From Butyricicoccus sp. Marseille-Q5471 (GTDB taxonomy: Bacteria > Bacillota > Clostridia > Oscillospirales > Butyricicoccaceae), in the NCBI RefSeq assembly GCF_951230135.1, contig NZ_CATNVC010000004.1, positions 124,001-188,000 of the forward strand: a DNA stretch of 64,000 nt, given 5' to 3'. Below are positions 8,025 to 17,747 of this stretch, in pieces. Under the pieces are notes generated by a model. The model saw nothing but the letters and a program-made list of their open reading frames with translations, was not told the origin of the DNA and did not search any database. Numbering within the stretch: position 1 is the first letter of the stretch; each line of letters begins with the position of its first letter. The position numbers and the translations under genes were made by a program.

Positions 8025-9506
8025 ATGTCAATGATGACCGCAGAGCAGTATATTGAAAGCCTTCGGGCGCTGAAAACCCGCGTATACATGTTCGGCGAGC
8101 AGATCGAGAACTGGGTGGATCATCCGATGATCCGCCCCTCGATCAACTGCGTCGCCATGACCTATGAGCTGGCACAAAATCCGGAGTATTCCGCTTTGAT
8201 GACCGTAACGTCCAGCCTGACCGGCAAACCCATCAACCGCTTCACCCATCTGCACCAATCGACGGACGACCTGATGAACAAGGTGAAAATGCAGCGTTTG
8301 CTCGGCCAGAAAACGGCCAGCTGCTTCCAGCGCTGCGTGGGCATGGACAGCTTTAACGCCGTTTATTCCACCACCTTCGAGGTGGATGCTGCGCACGGCA
8401 CGCACTACCACGAGAATTTCAAGAGCTTTTTGACCATGGTGCAGGACAACGATCTGACCGTGGACGGCGCGATGACCGACCCCAAGGGCGACCGCTCCAA
8501 AGCGCCGCACGAGCAGTCCGACGCCGACATGTTCGTGCACATCGTTGAGCGGCGGGCGGACGGTATCGTTGTCTGCGGCGCAAAGTGCCACCAGACCGGC
8601 TCGGTCAACTCCCACTGGCACATTTTCATGCCCACCATTTCGATGAATGAGGCTGACAAGGACTGGGCGGTTTCCTTTGCCTGCCCGTCCGATGCCGAGG
8701 GCATGTACATGATTTACGGCCGTCAGTCCTGTGACACCCGCAAAACCGAGGAGGATGCCTGCATCGACGTGGGCAACGCCAAATTCGGCGGACAGGAAGC
8801 GCTTGTCGTGCTTGATCATGTGTTTATTCCGAACGAATACATTTTCCTGTGCGGCGAATACGAGTTTGCCGGCATGATGGTCGAGCGCTTCGCGGGATAC
8901 CACCGTCAGAGCTACGGCGGCTGCAAGGTCGGCGTGGGCGATGTTGTCATCGGCGCGGCCGCGCTTGCTGCTGAGTACAACGGCGCGGAACGCGCATCCG
9001 CCGTCAAGGATAAGCTGATTGAGATGACCCATCTCAACGAAACGCTGTTCAGCTGCGGCCTTGCCTGCTCCTGTCAGGGGCACGCGACCAAGGCAGGCAA
9101 CTACCAGATCGATTTGCTGCTGGCAAACGTGTGCAAGCAGAACGTCACGCGTTTTCCGTACGAAATTGTCCGTCTGGCCGAGGATATCGCGGGCGGCCTG
9201 ATGGTCACCCTGCCGTCGCAGCAGGACTTCACATCCGACACGGTGGTCGGCCGCAGCGGCGAGACGATTGGTGACATCTGCAACAAATTCTTTGCCGCGC
9301 GCGATGGGGTTCCCACCGAACACCGACAGCGCATCATGCGATTCCTGGAGAACGTGTGTCTGGGCGCGGCCGCGGTTGGCTACCGCACCGAATCCATGCA
9401 CGGTGCAGGATCTCCGCAGGCGCAGCGCATTATGATTGCCCGTCAGGGAAATATTCAGGGGAAGAAGCAGCTTGCCAAAGCGATTGCCGGCATTCCTGCC
9501 GAATAA
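8025..9506 (+). CDS. abfD: 4-hydroxybutyryl-CoA dehydratase (AbfD family)
   Basis: The 493-residue protein shows the four [4Fe-4S] ligands of Clostridium AbfD shifted by one residue: Cys100 and Cys104 in CFQRCVGMD, and His293 and Cys300 in GYHRQSYGGCKVG. Glu258, Tyr297 and Lys301 match catalytic positions, and FAD-binding features of the HpaB-like fold are kept. The known reaction dehydrates 4-hydroxybutyryl-CoA to crotonyl-CoA, often with vinylacetyl-CoA isomerase activity, leading to butyrate. GGAGG precedes the ATG. No CoA-transferase or 4-hydroxybutyrate dehydrogenase is adjacent; the operon partner is PFOR. The family is firm, while the physiological substrate is less so. Confidence 0.9.
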   Translation: MSMMTAEQYIESLRALKTRVYMFGEQIENWVDHPMIRPSINCVAMTYELAQNPEYSALMTVTSSLTGKPINRFTHLHQSTDDLMNKVKMQRLLGQKTASCFQRCVGMDSFNAVYSTTFEVDAAHGTHYHENFKSFLTMVQDNDLTVDGAMTDPKGDRSKAPHEQSDADMFVHIVERRADGIVVCGAKCHQTGSVNSHWHIFMPTISMNEADKDWAVSFACPSDAEGMYMIYGRQSCDTRKTEEDACIDVGNAKFGGQEALVVLDHVFIPNEYIFLCGEYEFAGMMVERFAGYHRQSYGGCKVGVGDVVIGAAALAAEYNGAERASAVKDKLIEMTHLNETLFSCGLACSCQGHATKAGNYQIDLLLANVCKQNVTRFPYEIVRLAEDIAGGLMVTLPSQQDFTSDTVVGRSGETIGDICNKFFAARDGVPTEHRQRIMRFLENVCLGAAAVGYRTESMHGAGSPQAQRIMIARQGNIQGKKQLAKAIAGIPAE

Positions 9507-9651
9507 GCAATCAAACAAAACCCACTTGCCTCTCCGCTCACTTATTTGCACCCTTTGGCATTTTCCTCACACCCTTAATATTTTTACTGCTTCCGGCGGC
9601 TCGCAAAGGGTCGTCGGAAGTGCCATTTCCGCAGGATTTTCCAATAAAAAA

Positions 9652-9675
9652 CAGCCCCCGAGCAATCGGAGGCTG
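9652..9675 (-). terminator. Terminator of the sigma-54 regulator gene
   Basis: A ten-base stem with one mismatch (CAGCCCCCGA/TCGGAGGCTG, loop GCAA) is followed on the minus strand by TTTTTTATT. It lies just past the stop codon of the leftward regulator gene. Confidence 0.75.
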
Positions 9676-9690
9676 CCAAATCCGTATTTT

Positions 9691-11409
9691 TCAGTCAAGT
9701 AGTGCTGTTACGTCAATCTTATAGCGTTTGATGCGGTATTGCAGGTTCTGCCGGCTCATTTGCAGCACACGGGCGGCTTCCGAGATATTGCCGCCGGTCT
9801 CCCGCAGTACACGGCAGATTGCGGCATGCTCCATCTCCTGCATCGCGCCGCTGAGCGAGCTTTTGTCCGCAGCTGCCGGGCTCTGCCGGGGCGCGGGCGC
9901 GCCGTCCTCCACAATATGCTCCGGAATGTAGCCAAGCGTGATGGTGTCCGCGTCGTCGGGCAGAATGTTCATGGCGTGCTCGATGGCGTGCTGCAGCTCG
10001 CGCACATTGCCCGGCCAGCTGTAGGCACGGAAGCGCTCGAGCACCGCGCCGTCCACATCGCCGACATTGCGCAGCAGCTTTTTGTTGCACTGCATGATGA
10101 AATGCTTGGCGAGCAGGGCAATGTCCTCGCTGCGCTCGCGCAGCGGCGGCACGTTGATGTTGACCACGCCCAGCCGATAAAACAAGTCGCGCCGCAGCTT
10201 GTTTTCCGCCATCGCCTGATAGGGCGGGATGTTGATATTGGACAGCACACGCACATCCACCTGAATCTCATTCATGCCGCCGACACGGCGGATGATACCG
10301 TCCTGCAGCACGCGCAGCAGCTTGGACTGCAGCGTGATATTCATGGAGTTCAGCTCATCGAGCAGCAGCGTGCCGCCGTTTGCCTGCTCAAACAGTCCCG
10401 CGCGGCGCTCCGCTCCGGTATAGGCGCCCCGTTCGGTGCCAAACAGCATGCTTTCCAGCAGATTTTCGGGAATCGCCGCGCAGTTAATGGCCAGAAATGG
10501 CCCGTCCGCACGGCGGCTGGCATTGTGGATACCCTGCGCAAACAGCTCCTTACCCGTGCCGGTCTCACCGTAAATCATCAGCGAAGAGTCGGATTTTGCC
10601 GCCTGCCGGCAGATGCCGACCACCTTGTTCATCTTGGGGCTGACATGAATGATATCGTCAAACGTATAGCGAGCCGTCAGCGCACTTTTCCCCTTCGCGC
10701 GGTCGGCCTCGGTGCGGTTGGTCAGCTTTTCCTGCAGGCCGATGATTTGACGGTGCAGGCTGTCGACCGTGCTCCAGTCCTCCATCACGCTGAAGCCGCC
10801 CAGCACCTGCCCGCGCTGCACGATGGGAAAGGTGTTCGAGACGATATCCACATTTTTGCCGAAGCGGGTCGTGTAATACTGGTGCACGTCCAACTTGGGT
10901 CGTCTGTCGCGGATGACGCCGGGAATCAGCAGTTCGGAGCCGTCGAGCGCATGATACACACTTGAAAGCGGCTCGCCCAACACGTCCTTGGTCACGATGG
11001 AATCCATGCGCACGGCTGCATCATTGAGCATCCAGATCCGGCTGTGCTCATCACACAGAATCACCGCTTCGCTGATTTGATTGAGCACGTTCATCAGCAT
11101 ATCGTGGCAGGTATCGCTCGTAGCGTCACGGAAAACAATCAGCTCGCAGCCCTCCGGCACATCGTCCGTTTCGGGCGTGGGGCAGCGTGTGAGATATTGT
11201 GAAAAAGTAACGCTTGCATAGGTCTTTGCTCCGCTTTTGTCAAACAGCGGCGCGGCCAAATCAAGCAGGCGCTTGCCCTGCGGCATGTCTTCTATCTGCA
11301 GCAGCCGGCAGGCCGCCGCATTTGCCGCAATCAGGCAGCTGTCCGCATCGGTGAGCACCGCACCCAGGCCGCACTGGGACAGCGTTTCCATCACTTGCCG
11401 GTATTGCAC
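9691..11409 (-). CDS. Sigma-54-dependent enhancer-binding transcriptional activator with PAS-type sensor
   Basis: A 572-residue RocR-like activator. Two PAS-like regions (about residues 8-95 and 108-215) precede a AAA+ domain with Walker A GETGTGKE (281-288), the sigma-54 contact loop GAYTGA (328-333, a Tyr variant of GAFTGA) and Walker B GTLLLDE (347-353). A Fis-type helix-turn-helix ends the protein (NISEAARVLQMSRQNLQYRI). It would use ATP to open RpoN promoters in response to a small ligand bound by the PAS region. The start is a GTG preceded by a GGGGGA site. It is divergent from rpoN and lies between it and the PFOR operon, which makes the local sigma-54 promoter its likely target. Confidence 0.92.
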   Translation of the reverse strand: MQYRQVMETLSQCGLGAVLTDADSCLIAANAAACRLLQIEDMPQGKRLLDLAAPLFDKSGAKTYASVTFSQYLTRCPTPETDDVPEGCELIVFRDATSDTCHDMLMNVLNQISEAVILCDEHSRIWMLNDAAVRMDSIVTKDVLGEPLSSVYHALDGSELLIPGVIRDRRPKLDVHQYYTTRFGKNVDIVSNTFPIVQRGQVLGGFSVMEDWSTVDSLHRQIIGLQEKLTNRTEADRAKGKSALTARYTFDDIIHVSPKMNKVVGICRQAAKSDSSLMIYGETGTGKELFAQGIHNASRRADGPFLAINCAAIPENLLESMLFGTERGAYTGAERRAGLFEQANGGTLLLDELNSMNITLQSKLLRVLQDGIIRRVGGMNEIQVDVRVLSNINIPPYQAMAENKLRRDLFYRLGVVNINVPPLRERSEDIALLAKHFIMQCNKKLLRNVGDVDGAVLERFRAYSWPGNVRELQHAIEHAMNILPDDADTITLGYIPEHIVEDGAPAPRQSPAAADKSSLSGAMQEMEHAAICRVLRETGGNISEAARVLQMSRQNLQYRIKRYKIDVTALLD

Positions 11410-11628
11410 ACCGTTTTCCCCCTTTTCTCCGCTGTTTTCCGTATTATGGTTTTATTATATCATAAATTCCGTAGAAACAATAGGATTTCCGCGTTTTTCC
11501 CCGTCCCTGTCATTTGATTTGCTGCATCCGTTGTTTTTTCTTGCCGCGCGCCTGCCAATATGCTACGATTGAATCAATAACACCGCACAGACCAATTGGA
11601 TGAGTTTTTCCCGAAAGGATGTGATTGT

Positions 11629-12981
11629 TTGGAGCCGGTGCTGCTTCAGCGTCAAACGCTGACCCCTGCCATGCAGACCTCGCTGCGGGTGCTGCAACTG
11701 AACAACCTGCAGCTGCGCAGCTATTTGAGCGAGCTGATGAACACCAACGCCGTCGTTGAACTGGAGTACCCCGATATGGATTGCCGCCCCAGTCCGTTCG
11801 ACCGGCTGCACGATACACGGCAGACCCGTCAACCGGGCGAGCGCACGGACGAATTCTCCAAAGAGCAGCTGATGGAGGACAAGGCGAGCGCCACCTCTGC
11901 GCTGCATGATTTATTTTTGCAGTGCGCGGCGCTGAATGTCTCCCCTGCCGACCGGCGCATGGTGCGCTATCTCATCCAGTCGCTCGATGAGCGCGGCTTT
12001 CTAACCGAGACCGCCGAGGCTGCCGCGCAGGACTGCGGCGTGCCGACGGCCGACGTACGGCGCTGCATCTGTCTGCTGCAGGGTATGGAGCCTGCGGGTG
12101 TGGGCGCGGCTGACCTGCGGGACTGTCTGCGGCTGCAGCTTCTGCGCGCAACCCCGCAGCAGGACAGGCTTGCCCTGCAGATTGTGGACGGCTATCTGGA
12201 ATGCATGGCCAAGCAGCAGTACAGCCAAATCGCGCGTGCGCTGGGCGTGACCAAGGCGCAGGTGGAACACTCGTGCGACCGCATCCGAACGCTAAACCCC
12301 AAGCCGCTCAACGGTCTGTGCGGCGAGGCAGTGACCCAGTATCTGATTCCGGATTTCTACGTCATAGAGGAGGACGGGTGCCTTCACTGCATCATGAATG
12401 ACTATTTCCTGCCCAAAATCAAGATTGATTCGTCCTACCGTGCGCTGCTGCGCGGCAAAACGCTCTCGGAGGAGGACGCGGAATACATCCGCCGCAACTA
12501 CAAGCAGGCGGACGAGGTCATGCAGTTCCTGTCCTACCGCAAATCCACCCTGCAGCGCGTTGTTGATTTCGTTTTAATTGCGCAGCAGGACTTTTTCCGC
12601 CGCGGCCCCGGCCACCGCGCGGCACTCAGCAACCACGAGCTTGCCGAAGCGCTATCGCTGCACGAATCAACGGTCAGCCGTGCGGTCAGCGGCAAATTTT
12701 TTGAGTGCAAATGGGGCGTTTTTCCACTCAAATCGCTGCTTGTGCACAGCGTGAAAGCGGTTTCGTCCGAGCAGGGCAGCTATGACCGGATTCTGCATCA
12801 CCTGCAGCAGCTCATCGCCGCAGAGCCAATCGGTTCGGCATACAGCGATCAGCAGCTCATCGCACTGCTGTCCGAAGCCGATATCCACATTGCCCGCCGC
12901 ACGGTGGCCAAATACCGCCAGATGCTGGGCATCCCAACCGCCAGCAGGCGAAATGCGATGCAGGGCGCTCGGAAAATCTGA
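11629..12981 (+). CDS. rpoN: RNA polymerase sigma-54 factor
   Basis: A 450-residue RpoN. Region I is Gln/Leu-rich (LLQRQTLTPAMQTSLRVLQL), followed by the core-binding domain, a helix-turn-helix and the diagnostic RpoN box ARRTVAKYRQMLGIP near the C-terminus. I chose the TTG start at 11629 because GAAAGGA sits nine bases upstream and the product then begins where RpoN proteins usually begin; the in-frame ATG at 11596 has no clear ribosome site. Its neighbour is the divergent enhancer-binding activator, and a strong -24/-12 promoter lies at 2.37 kb. Together they form a compact local regulatory module. Confidence 0.95.
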   Translation: MEPVLLQRQTLTPAMQTSLRVLQLNNLQLRSYLSELMNTNAVVELEYPDMDCRPSPFDRLHDTRQTRQPGERTDEFSKEQLMEDKASATSALHDLFLQCAALNVSPADRRMVRYLIQSLDERGFLTETAEAAAQDCGVPTADVRRCICLLQGMEPAGVGAADLRDCLRLQLLRATPQQDRLALQIVDGYLECMAKQQYSQIARALGVTKAQVEHSCDRIRTLNPKPLNGLCGEAVTQYLIPDFYVIEEDGCLHCIMNDYFLPKIKIDSSYRALLRGKTLSEEDAEYIRRNYKQADEVMQFLSYRKSTLQRVVDFVLIAQQDFFRRGPGHRAALSNHELAEALSLHESTVSRAVSGKFFECKWGVFPLKSLLVHSVKAVSSEQGSYDRILHHLQQLIAAEPIGSAYSDQQLIALLSEADIHIARRTVAKYRQMLGIPTASRRNAMQGARKI

Positions 12982-13012
12982 TACACCGATTAATTTGGGG
13001 GTTCACCCCGAT

Positions 13013-13043
13013 GCAAAAGGCCGCCTTTATGGCGGCCTTTTGC
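13013..13043. terminator. Bidirectional terminator between rpoN and the pyrophosphatase gene
   Basis: The arms GCAAAAGGCCGCC and GGCGGCCTTTTGC form a 13-bp stem with a five-base loop and T/A runs on both sides. It lies between two convergent genes. Confidence 0.8.
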
Positions 13044-13078
13044 GTGCGCCTCAACCGCACCGACTAAAAGAAGTGCCG

Positions 13079-14722
13079 TTACTGCTCCTCCTCAAGCGAC
13101 GCGATGAGGGGCGATACGACCTGCTTTTTTCGGCTGACCACGCCGGGCAGCCGGACGGTGTGCGCCCCTGTCTCCTGCCGGAAGGCGGCGCGGACGATAT
13201 CCGCCGCCCCCGCGCCGACGAACAGCAATTCGGTCGATTCGTCAATGATGTTGGTCAGCATGGCGAACAGCATGGACAGTCCCGAGGTCGGCAGGCAGCT
13301 TTGCATATAGCCGAGCATGGCAGGCACGAGCGCGGTCAACTCCTCCTGATTGACACTTGCCACCTGCGACACGGCGATGCGTTTCTCCTTGATTTGATAA
13401 TACTTATAATCCATGTGAAAAATTTCGTCGGTCGACCGATTGACCAGCTGCGACCCTGCGCGGAGCATGGCGACCGCGTGCGCCTGCGCGTCAATGCCCG
13501 CAATCTCGGCCAGGTGCAGCGCGGTCCGGCGGTCAATCTCGGTGCAGGTGGGCGAGCGGAACATCAGCGTATCCGACAAAATGGCAGAGCACAGCAGTCC
13601 TGCGACGGTCGGCTCGATTTCGATCGGCTGCTCCTCGTAAAGCTGCGCGATGATGGTCGCCGTACAGCCGAGCGGCTGGTTGCGGAAGTAAATCGGGCTG
13701 CTCGTCTCGACCGCATCAATGCGATGATGGTCGATAATTTCGACAATCTCGGCCGCTCGGATACCGTCTACCGCCTGATCCTTCTCGTTATGATCGACCA
13801 GAATGACGCGCTGCTTTTCCATATCGAGCAGATTGCGCTGCGAAATCATGCCGATGTATTTGCCTGCGTCGTCCAGAATCGGATAATAGCGGATGCGGCG
13901 TTTGGACACGGTTGCCTTGACTTCATCCACCAGGCTGTTGTACTGGAAGGTGACCAGACCGCTTGTGCGCATCACGTGGCTGACCGGCACGGCCTGATTG
14001 ATGACGCGCGAGCAGGCATAGGTGTCCAAAGGCGTTGCGATAATGGTGCAGTTTGCTTCCTCGGCCAGCTTTTGAATGGTGCGCGAAACCTTCGCACCAA
14101 GGCCGATGATGATACATCCCGCCTTCATTTCGATGGAGCACAGCTGGGATTCATAGCGGTTGCCCAGAATGACCACATCGTCCTCGCCGATGTAATCCTC
14201 CATCACATCCGGGTTTGCGGCGGCCACCACCACCCTGCCCTTGGAGATGCGGTGCTCCAAATCGCCGACAATCAGCTCGCCGTTTAACACATCCACCAGA
14301 TTGCGGTAGCTCGTTTGGGAGGCGGCCAGCGCGTTTGCGTCCTGATCCTCCATGTAAAAGCGCGCGATATCGCTGAGCGTTAAAATGCCCTGCAAATAGT
14401 TCTCCGCATTCACAACCGGGATGGTCTGAATGTTGTTTTCGCTCATATGCTGCCACGCGCGGCGCAGAGACAGCTTCGCGTCGATACCGGCCACATCGCG
14501 ATACTGCACATCGGACAGACGCGGCTGCAAGGAATCAAGGTATTTCGGTGCTTCTACGCCGAAACAGTCGAGTACATACTGCGTTTCCGCATTGACCTCG
14601 CCCGCACGGCACGGAATGTACTCCTTTCCGGTGAGCAGCTGCTTGAGACGGGCGTAGCAGATGGCCGAACAGACGGAATCCGTATCCGGTGTTTTATGGC
14701 CGATGACAAGGATGGGTTTCAT
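13079..14722 (-). CDS. ppaC: CBS-domain manganese-dependent inorganic pyrophosphatase (family II, CBS-DRTGG type)
   Basis: A protein of about 547 residues with a DHH/DHHA2 phosphatase core interrupted by regulatory domains. Near the N-terminus is GHKTPDTDSV, a metal-binding motif. CBS repeats flank a DRTGG-like region (about 70-300), and the core resumes with VDHNEKDQAV and IIDHHRIDAV, ending with the DHHA2 part. Enzymes of this architecture hydrolyse pyrophosphate, are inhibited by AMP/ADP and activated by ATP or diadenosine polyphosphates. I prefer the ATG at 14722 to the GTG at 14731, which sits only two bases from AAGGAG. It lies 35 bases after eutH and may share its transcript. Confidence 0.9.
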   Translation of the reverse strand: MKPILVIGHKTPDTDSVCSAICYARLKQLLTGKEYIPCRAGEVNAETQYVLDCFGVEAPKYLDSLQPRLSDVQYRDVAGIDAKLSLRRAWQHMSENNIQTIPVVNAENYLQGILTLSDIARFYMEDQDANALAASQTSYRNLVDVLNGELIVGDLEHRISKGRVVVAAANPDVMEDYIGEDDVVILGNRYESQLCSIEMKAGCIIIGLGAKVSRTIQKLAEEANCTIIATPLDTYACSRVINQAVPVSHVMRTSGLVTFQYNSLVDEVKATVSKRRIRYYPILDDAGKYIGMISQRNLLDMEKQRVILVDHNEKDQAVDGIRAAEIVEIIDHHRIDAVETSSPIYFRNQPLGCTATIIAQLYEEQPIEIEPTVAGLLCSAILSDTLMFRSPTCTEIDRRTALHLAEIAGIDAQAHAVAMLRAGSQLVNRSTDEIFHMDYKYYQIKEKRIAVSQVASVNQEELTALVPAMLGYMQSCLPTSGLSMLFAMLTNIIDESTELLFVGAGAADIVRAAFRQETGAHTVRLPGVVSRKKQVVSPLIASLEEEQ

Positions 14723-14757
14723 ACGATGCACAGCTCCTTTGCTCCGTCAGTTGTTTG

Positions 14758-16038
14758 TTACTCCGCGGGGTCGGCGCTGACCGGCTGCGCGTCCCGGGAC
14801 GTGTCCTCCATTTGCTGCCGCGCACTTTCGGCCTTGCTCAGCAGCCGGGGAGACAGTAGATTTGCCAGTGTAAGTGCACACACGCCGCAGGTCAGCTTGG
14901 CCGCAATCATCGGCACAATCATGGTATCGTTCACTCCGGCCACAAAGCCCAAATGATCGCCAAACATAAAGGCTGCGCAGGACGCAAAGGCAATATTGAG
15001 CAGCTTGCCCTTGGGATTCATTTTGCTGACCATTTGAAAGGTAGGAATGTTGTTTGCCAGTGTCGCCACAATGCCGGACGAGGCAGTTTGATCCATCCCA
15101 AGCTTTGCGCCGAGCTTTGCCAGCGCGCCGCCGCAGTGGCGCTTGACCCACTCAACCATCGGGAATGCACCGAGCAGGATGAAGGCGATATCGCCCAGAA
15201 TCTCAATGCTGTTTGCAAGCGGTGAAATGCCGTCCGCCCCCTTGTCTACCATCAGATGGAACAGCGGCAGGCGCAGGCCGGTCTTTTGCTGCAGCACGGC
15301 GAGCGCGACGAAAATGGCAATCAGTCCCGTGACGAACGCACCGAATTTGGCAAAGCCGTTCATCAGCGCAACCGGCTGAAACCACAGTCCGACCGCGAGC
15401 ACCGCCGCCACCAGTACTACTGGCAGCAGGCTGAAGAACATCGTCACCAGATTCATATGGTAATCGGTCGTCAGATTCATCACGATGCCGCCCGCAAAGC
15501 AGCCGATCGGCGCGGTGACAACGCCCACCAGAATGCCGCAGGCGAGCACCGGACGATCCTCTTTTTTCAGCAGCGTCAGCGCGACCGGAATGTCAAACAG
15601 CAGAATACATCCCATCGTGCAGCCGATAATTAGGCCGGCAAACTGCCCCATCACCACATCCTGTCCGGCCAGCTCAACCGCGAGCGAGTACCCGCCCGCA
15701 TCTGCCAGCAGCAGCGTGGTGGCAAACACGGAGGGTGAGGAGCCGAGCAGTTCATACAACGGACTAATCAGCGGACGCAGCACCATGCTGAGCACGGGCG
15801 CCGCCGCGATGACGCCCACCATCGCAATGGCGAGCGGCCCCATCGCTTCAAAGCCTTCGTCAAAGGCTTTTCCGTAGCCGCGTTTATTTCCCTGCGCTTT
15901 GTCAATTGCGCCGAGCACCATGAACCCCATCATAATCGCCACAATGACCGCGTTGAAGGACAGATTGGACACAAATTCCCGCAGGCTGTCGGTGAAAATC
16001 GACCAATTGGTAACTTCCTCTGCAAGCTCTGTAAACAT
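14758..16038 (-). CDS. eutH: EutH-family ethanolamine permease
   Basis: A 426-residue integral membrane protein with about ten hydrophobic segments. It has EutH-like blocks such as MGFMVLGAIDKAQGNKRGYG, GFEAMGPLAIAMVG and LADAGGYSLAVELAG. EutH moves ethanolamine across the cytoplasmic membrane. The first 25 residues before the first membrane segment look like an added amphipathic extension, but GGGAGGGG five bases before the ATG supports this start. No ethanolamine ammonia-lyase, microcompartment or eut regulatory gene is near, so this copy is an orphan and may carry a different small amino-alcohol. It could be co-transcribed with the pyrophosphatase. Confidence 0.85.
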   Translation of the reverse strand: MFTELAEEVTNWSIFTDSLREFVSNLSFNAVIVAIMMGFMVLGAIDKAQGNKRGYGKAFDEGFEAMGPLAIAMVGVIAAAPVLSMVLRPLISPLYELLGSSPSVFATTLLLADAGGYSLAVELAGQDVVMGQFAGLIIGCTMGCILLFDIPVALTLLKKEDRPVLACGILVGVVTAPIGCFAGGIVMNLTTDYHMNLVTMFFSLLPVVLVAAVLAVGLWFQPVALMNGFAKFGAFVTGLIAIFVALAVLQQKTGLRLPLFHLMVDKGADGISPLANSIEILGDIAFILLGAFPMVEWVKRHCGGALAKLGAKLGMDQTASSGIVATLANNIPTFQMVSKMNPKGKLLNIAFASCAAFMFGDHLGFVAGVNDTMIVPMIAAKLTCGVCALTLANLLSPRLLSKAESARQQMEDTSRDAQPVSADPAE

Positions 16039-16218
16039 TGATACCCCTCCCGCTCTTTTACAAAACGCCCATCCGGATACGCCGCGGCGTTCATCCCTTA
16101 TTTAATCGCCGGAGCGGTATTCTGTCAATTCAAACGGCGCAACCTCTGATTTACTACAAAAGAATCCTGTCTTTTTGCAGAATGGCGCATCGTTTTGCGT
16201 CCCGCCGATGACAAAAAA

Positions 16219-16262
16219 ACACAGGGGATTGCAGCGCATCTTGCAGCTGCAATCCCCTGTGT
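16219..16262 (-). terminator. Terminator of pepD
   Basis: A perfect 17-bp stem (ACACAGGGGATTGCAGC and complement) has a ten-base loop and is followed on the minus strand by a seven-T run. It sits 20 bases beyond the pepD stop. Confidence 0.9.
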
Positions 16263-16281
16263 TCATGTTTTGCGAAGCCTG

Positions 16282-17721
16282 TTACTTCGAGCGTTTGAGC
16301 ACCTCAAGCACATACTTCCATACCCGCTGGGTCGATGCGATGCTCAGGCGCTCACGCGGCGTGTGGATATCGTGCATATCCGGTCCGATGGATACGCAGT
16401 CCAATCCCGGCAGCTTGCCGGAAAACAGACCGCACTCCAGTCCTGCGTGAATGGCTTCGATTTTGGGGTCGCGGCCATACTGCTCACGGAACACCGCAGT
16501 CATCAGCTCACGCAGTGCGGAATCGGCCTTATACTCCCATGCCGGATAATCGCCGGCGAACGTAACCGTTCCGCCAAGCTGTTCCATCAAACATACCAGT
16601 CGATTTTTAAGCATTTCCTTCTCAGTCGCAACCGAGCTGCGCACACAGAAGGACGCTTGCAGGCAGTCCGACCGGGTGTTCAGCACGCCGAGGTTGAGCG
16701 AGGTTTGCACCAAGCCCGCAATATCGGCGGACATGGTTTGAATACCGTTCGGCATGCAGGTCAGGACGCAGACAGCACGCGCCGTGGAATCTTCGTCCAT
16801 CGGCGTTTCGGTGTTCTTTGCCGCCTGCACGGTCACCCGCACCGCGGGGTCGGTCACGCGAAACTCGTTTTGCAGCGCCTTTTCAAGGTCGGATGCTGCC
16901 GCCCGCGCAGCCTGTTCGTCGGCCACAACCACCTGCGCCGTTGCCGCCGCCGGAATCGCATTGTCCTTGAGGCCACCTGCCACGCTTACGAGCCGCATAT
17001 CGGTTTTCCGGCCGATTTCCCACAGCACACGCCCGCACAGCACACTTGCATTGGCGCGTCCCTTATCAATCTCCACGCCGGAATGGCCGCCGCGCAGACC
17101 GTCCACCGTGACAGACAGCGCTGTGCCCGTAAACGCCGCGCGGCTGACCGGCAGCGTGCACAGGCTGGTATTGCCGCCCGCACAACTGACCGTCAGAATG
17201 CCCTCGACCTCACTGTCAATGTTGAGCAGCTTGCGCCCCTTGAGCGGGGACATGTCCATCGCCTCCGCGCCCACCATGCCGATTTCCTCGTCCGTGGTGA
17301 ACACCGCTTCGATGCGCGGGTGCGGAATAGACGCATCGTCCAAAATGGCAAGTGCCATGGCAACGGCAATGCCGTCGTCGCCGCCGAGCGTCGTGCCCTT
17401 GGCGTAAACATAGTCGCCGTCAATGGCGAGGTCAAGCCCCTCACGGGTCATGTCCTTTTCGCAGTCCGCCGCCTTTTCGCAGACCATGTCAAGATGTCCC
17501 TGCAAAATGATGGTTTCGGCATTTTCATAGCCCGGTGTCGCCTTACCGATGATGACCACGTTGTTTGCGGCATCCTGCCAATGCTCCAGCCCGCGCGCCT
17601 CGGCGAATGCGACACACCAGTCGCTGATGGCTTTGGTATGGGTGGAGCCATGCGGAATCGCGCACAGTTCTTCAAAAAAGCGGAACACACCGCGGGGTTC
17701 GAGATGATCCAATACGCTCAT
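16282..17721 (-). CDS. pepD: Aminoacyl-histidine dipeptidase (M20C cytosolic non-specific dipeptidase)
   Basis: A 479-residue zinc peptidase of the PepD family, which cleaves dipeptides such as Xaa-His in the cytoplasm. Metal and catalytic motifs are visible: LQGHLDMVCEK (first metal His and catalytic Asp), GTTLGGDDGIA (bridging Asp), FTTDEEIGMVGA (catalytic Glu) and NIDSEVEG. A dimerisation lid domain follows. It is the last gene of a leftward cluster with two small proteins and lies downstream of an OPT peptide transporter. Together they suggest import and hydrolysis of small peptides. Confidence 0.93.
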   Translation of the reverse strand: MSVLDHLEPRGVFRFFEELCAIPHGSTHTKAISDWCVAFAEARGLEHWQDAANNVVIIGKATPGYENAETIILQGHLDMVCEKAADCEKDMTREGLDLAIDGDYVYAKGTTLGGDDGIAVAMALAILDDASIPHPRIEAVFTTDEEIGMVGAEAMDMSPLKGRKLLNIDSEVEGILTVSCAGGNTSLCTLPVSRAAFTGTALSVTVDGLRGGHSGVEIDKGRANASVLCGRVLWEIGRKTDMRLVSVAGGLKDNAIPAAATAQVVVADEQAARAAASDLEKALQNEFRVTDPAVRVTVQAAKNTETPMDEDSTARAVCVLTCMPNGIQTMSADIAGLVQTSLNLGVLNTRSDCLQASFCVRSSVATEKEMLKNRLVCLMEQLGGTVTFAGDYPAWEYKADSALRELMTAVFREQYGRDPKIEAIHAGLECGLFSGKLPGLDCVSIGPDMHDIHTPRERLSIASTQRVWKYVLEVLKRSK

Positions 17722-17747
17722 AATACAATTTGCTCCTTTATCCTGCG

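Noticed and set aside
8028-9551. Minus-strand open frame opposite 4-hydroxybutyryl-CoA dehydratase
   Set aside because: The forward frame has all four cluster ligands at the expected spacing; the reverse is a shadow.
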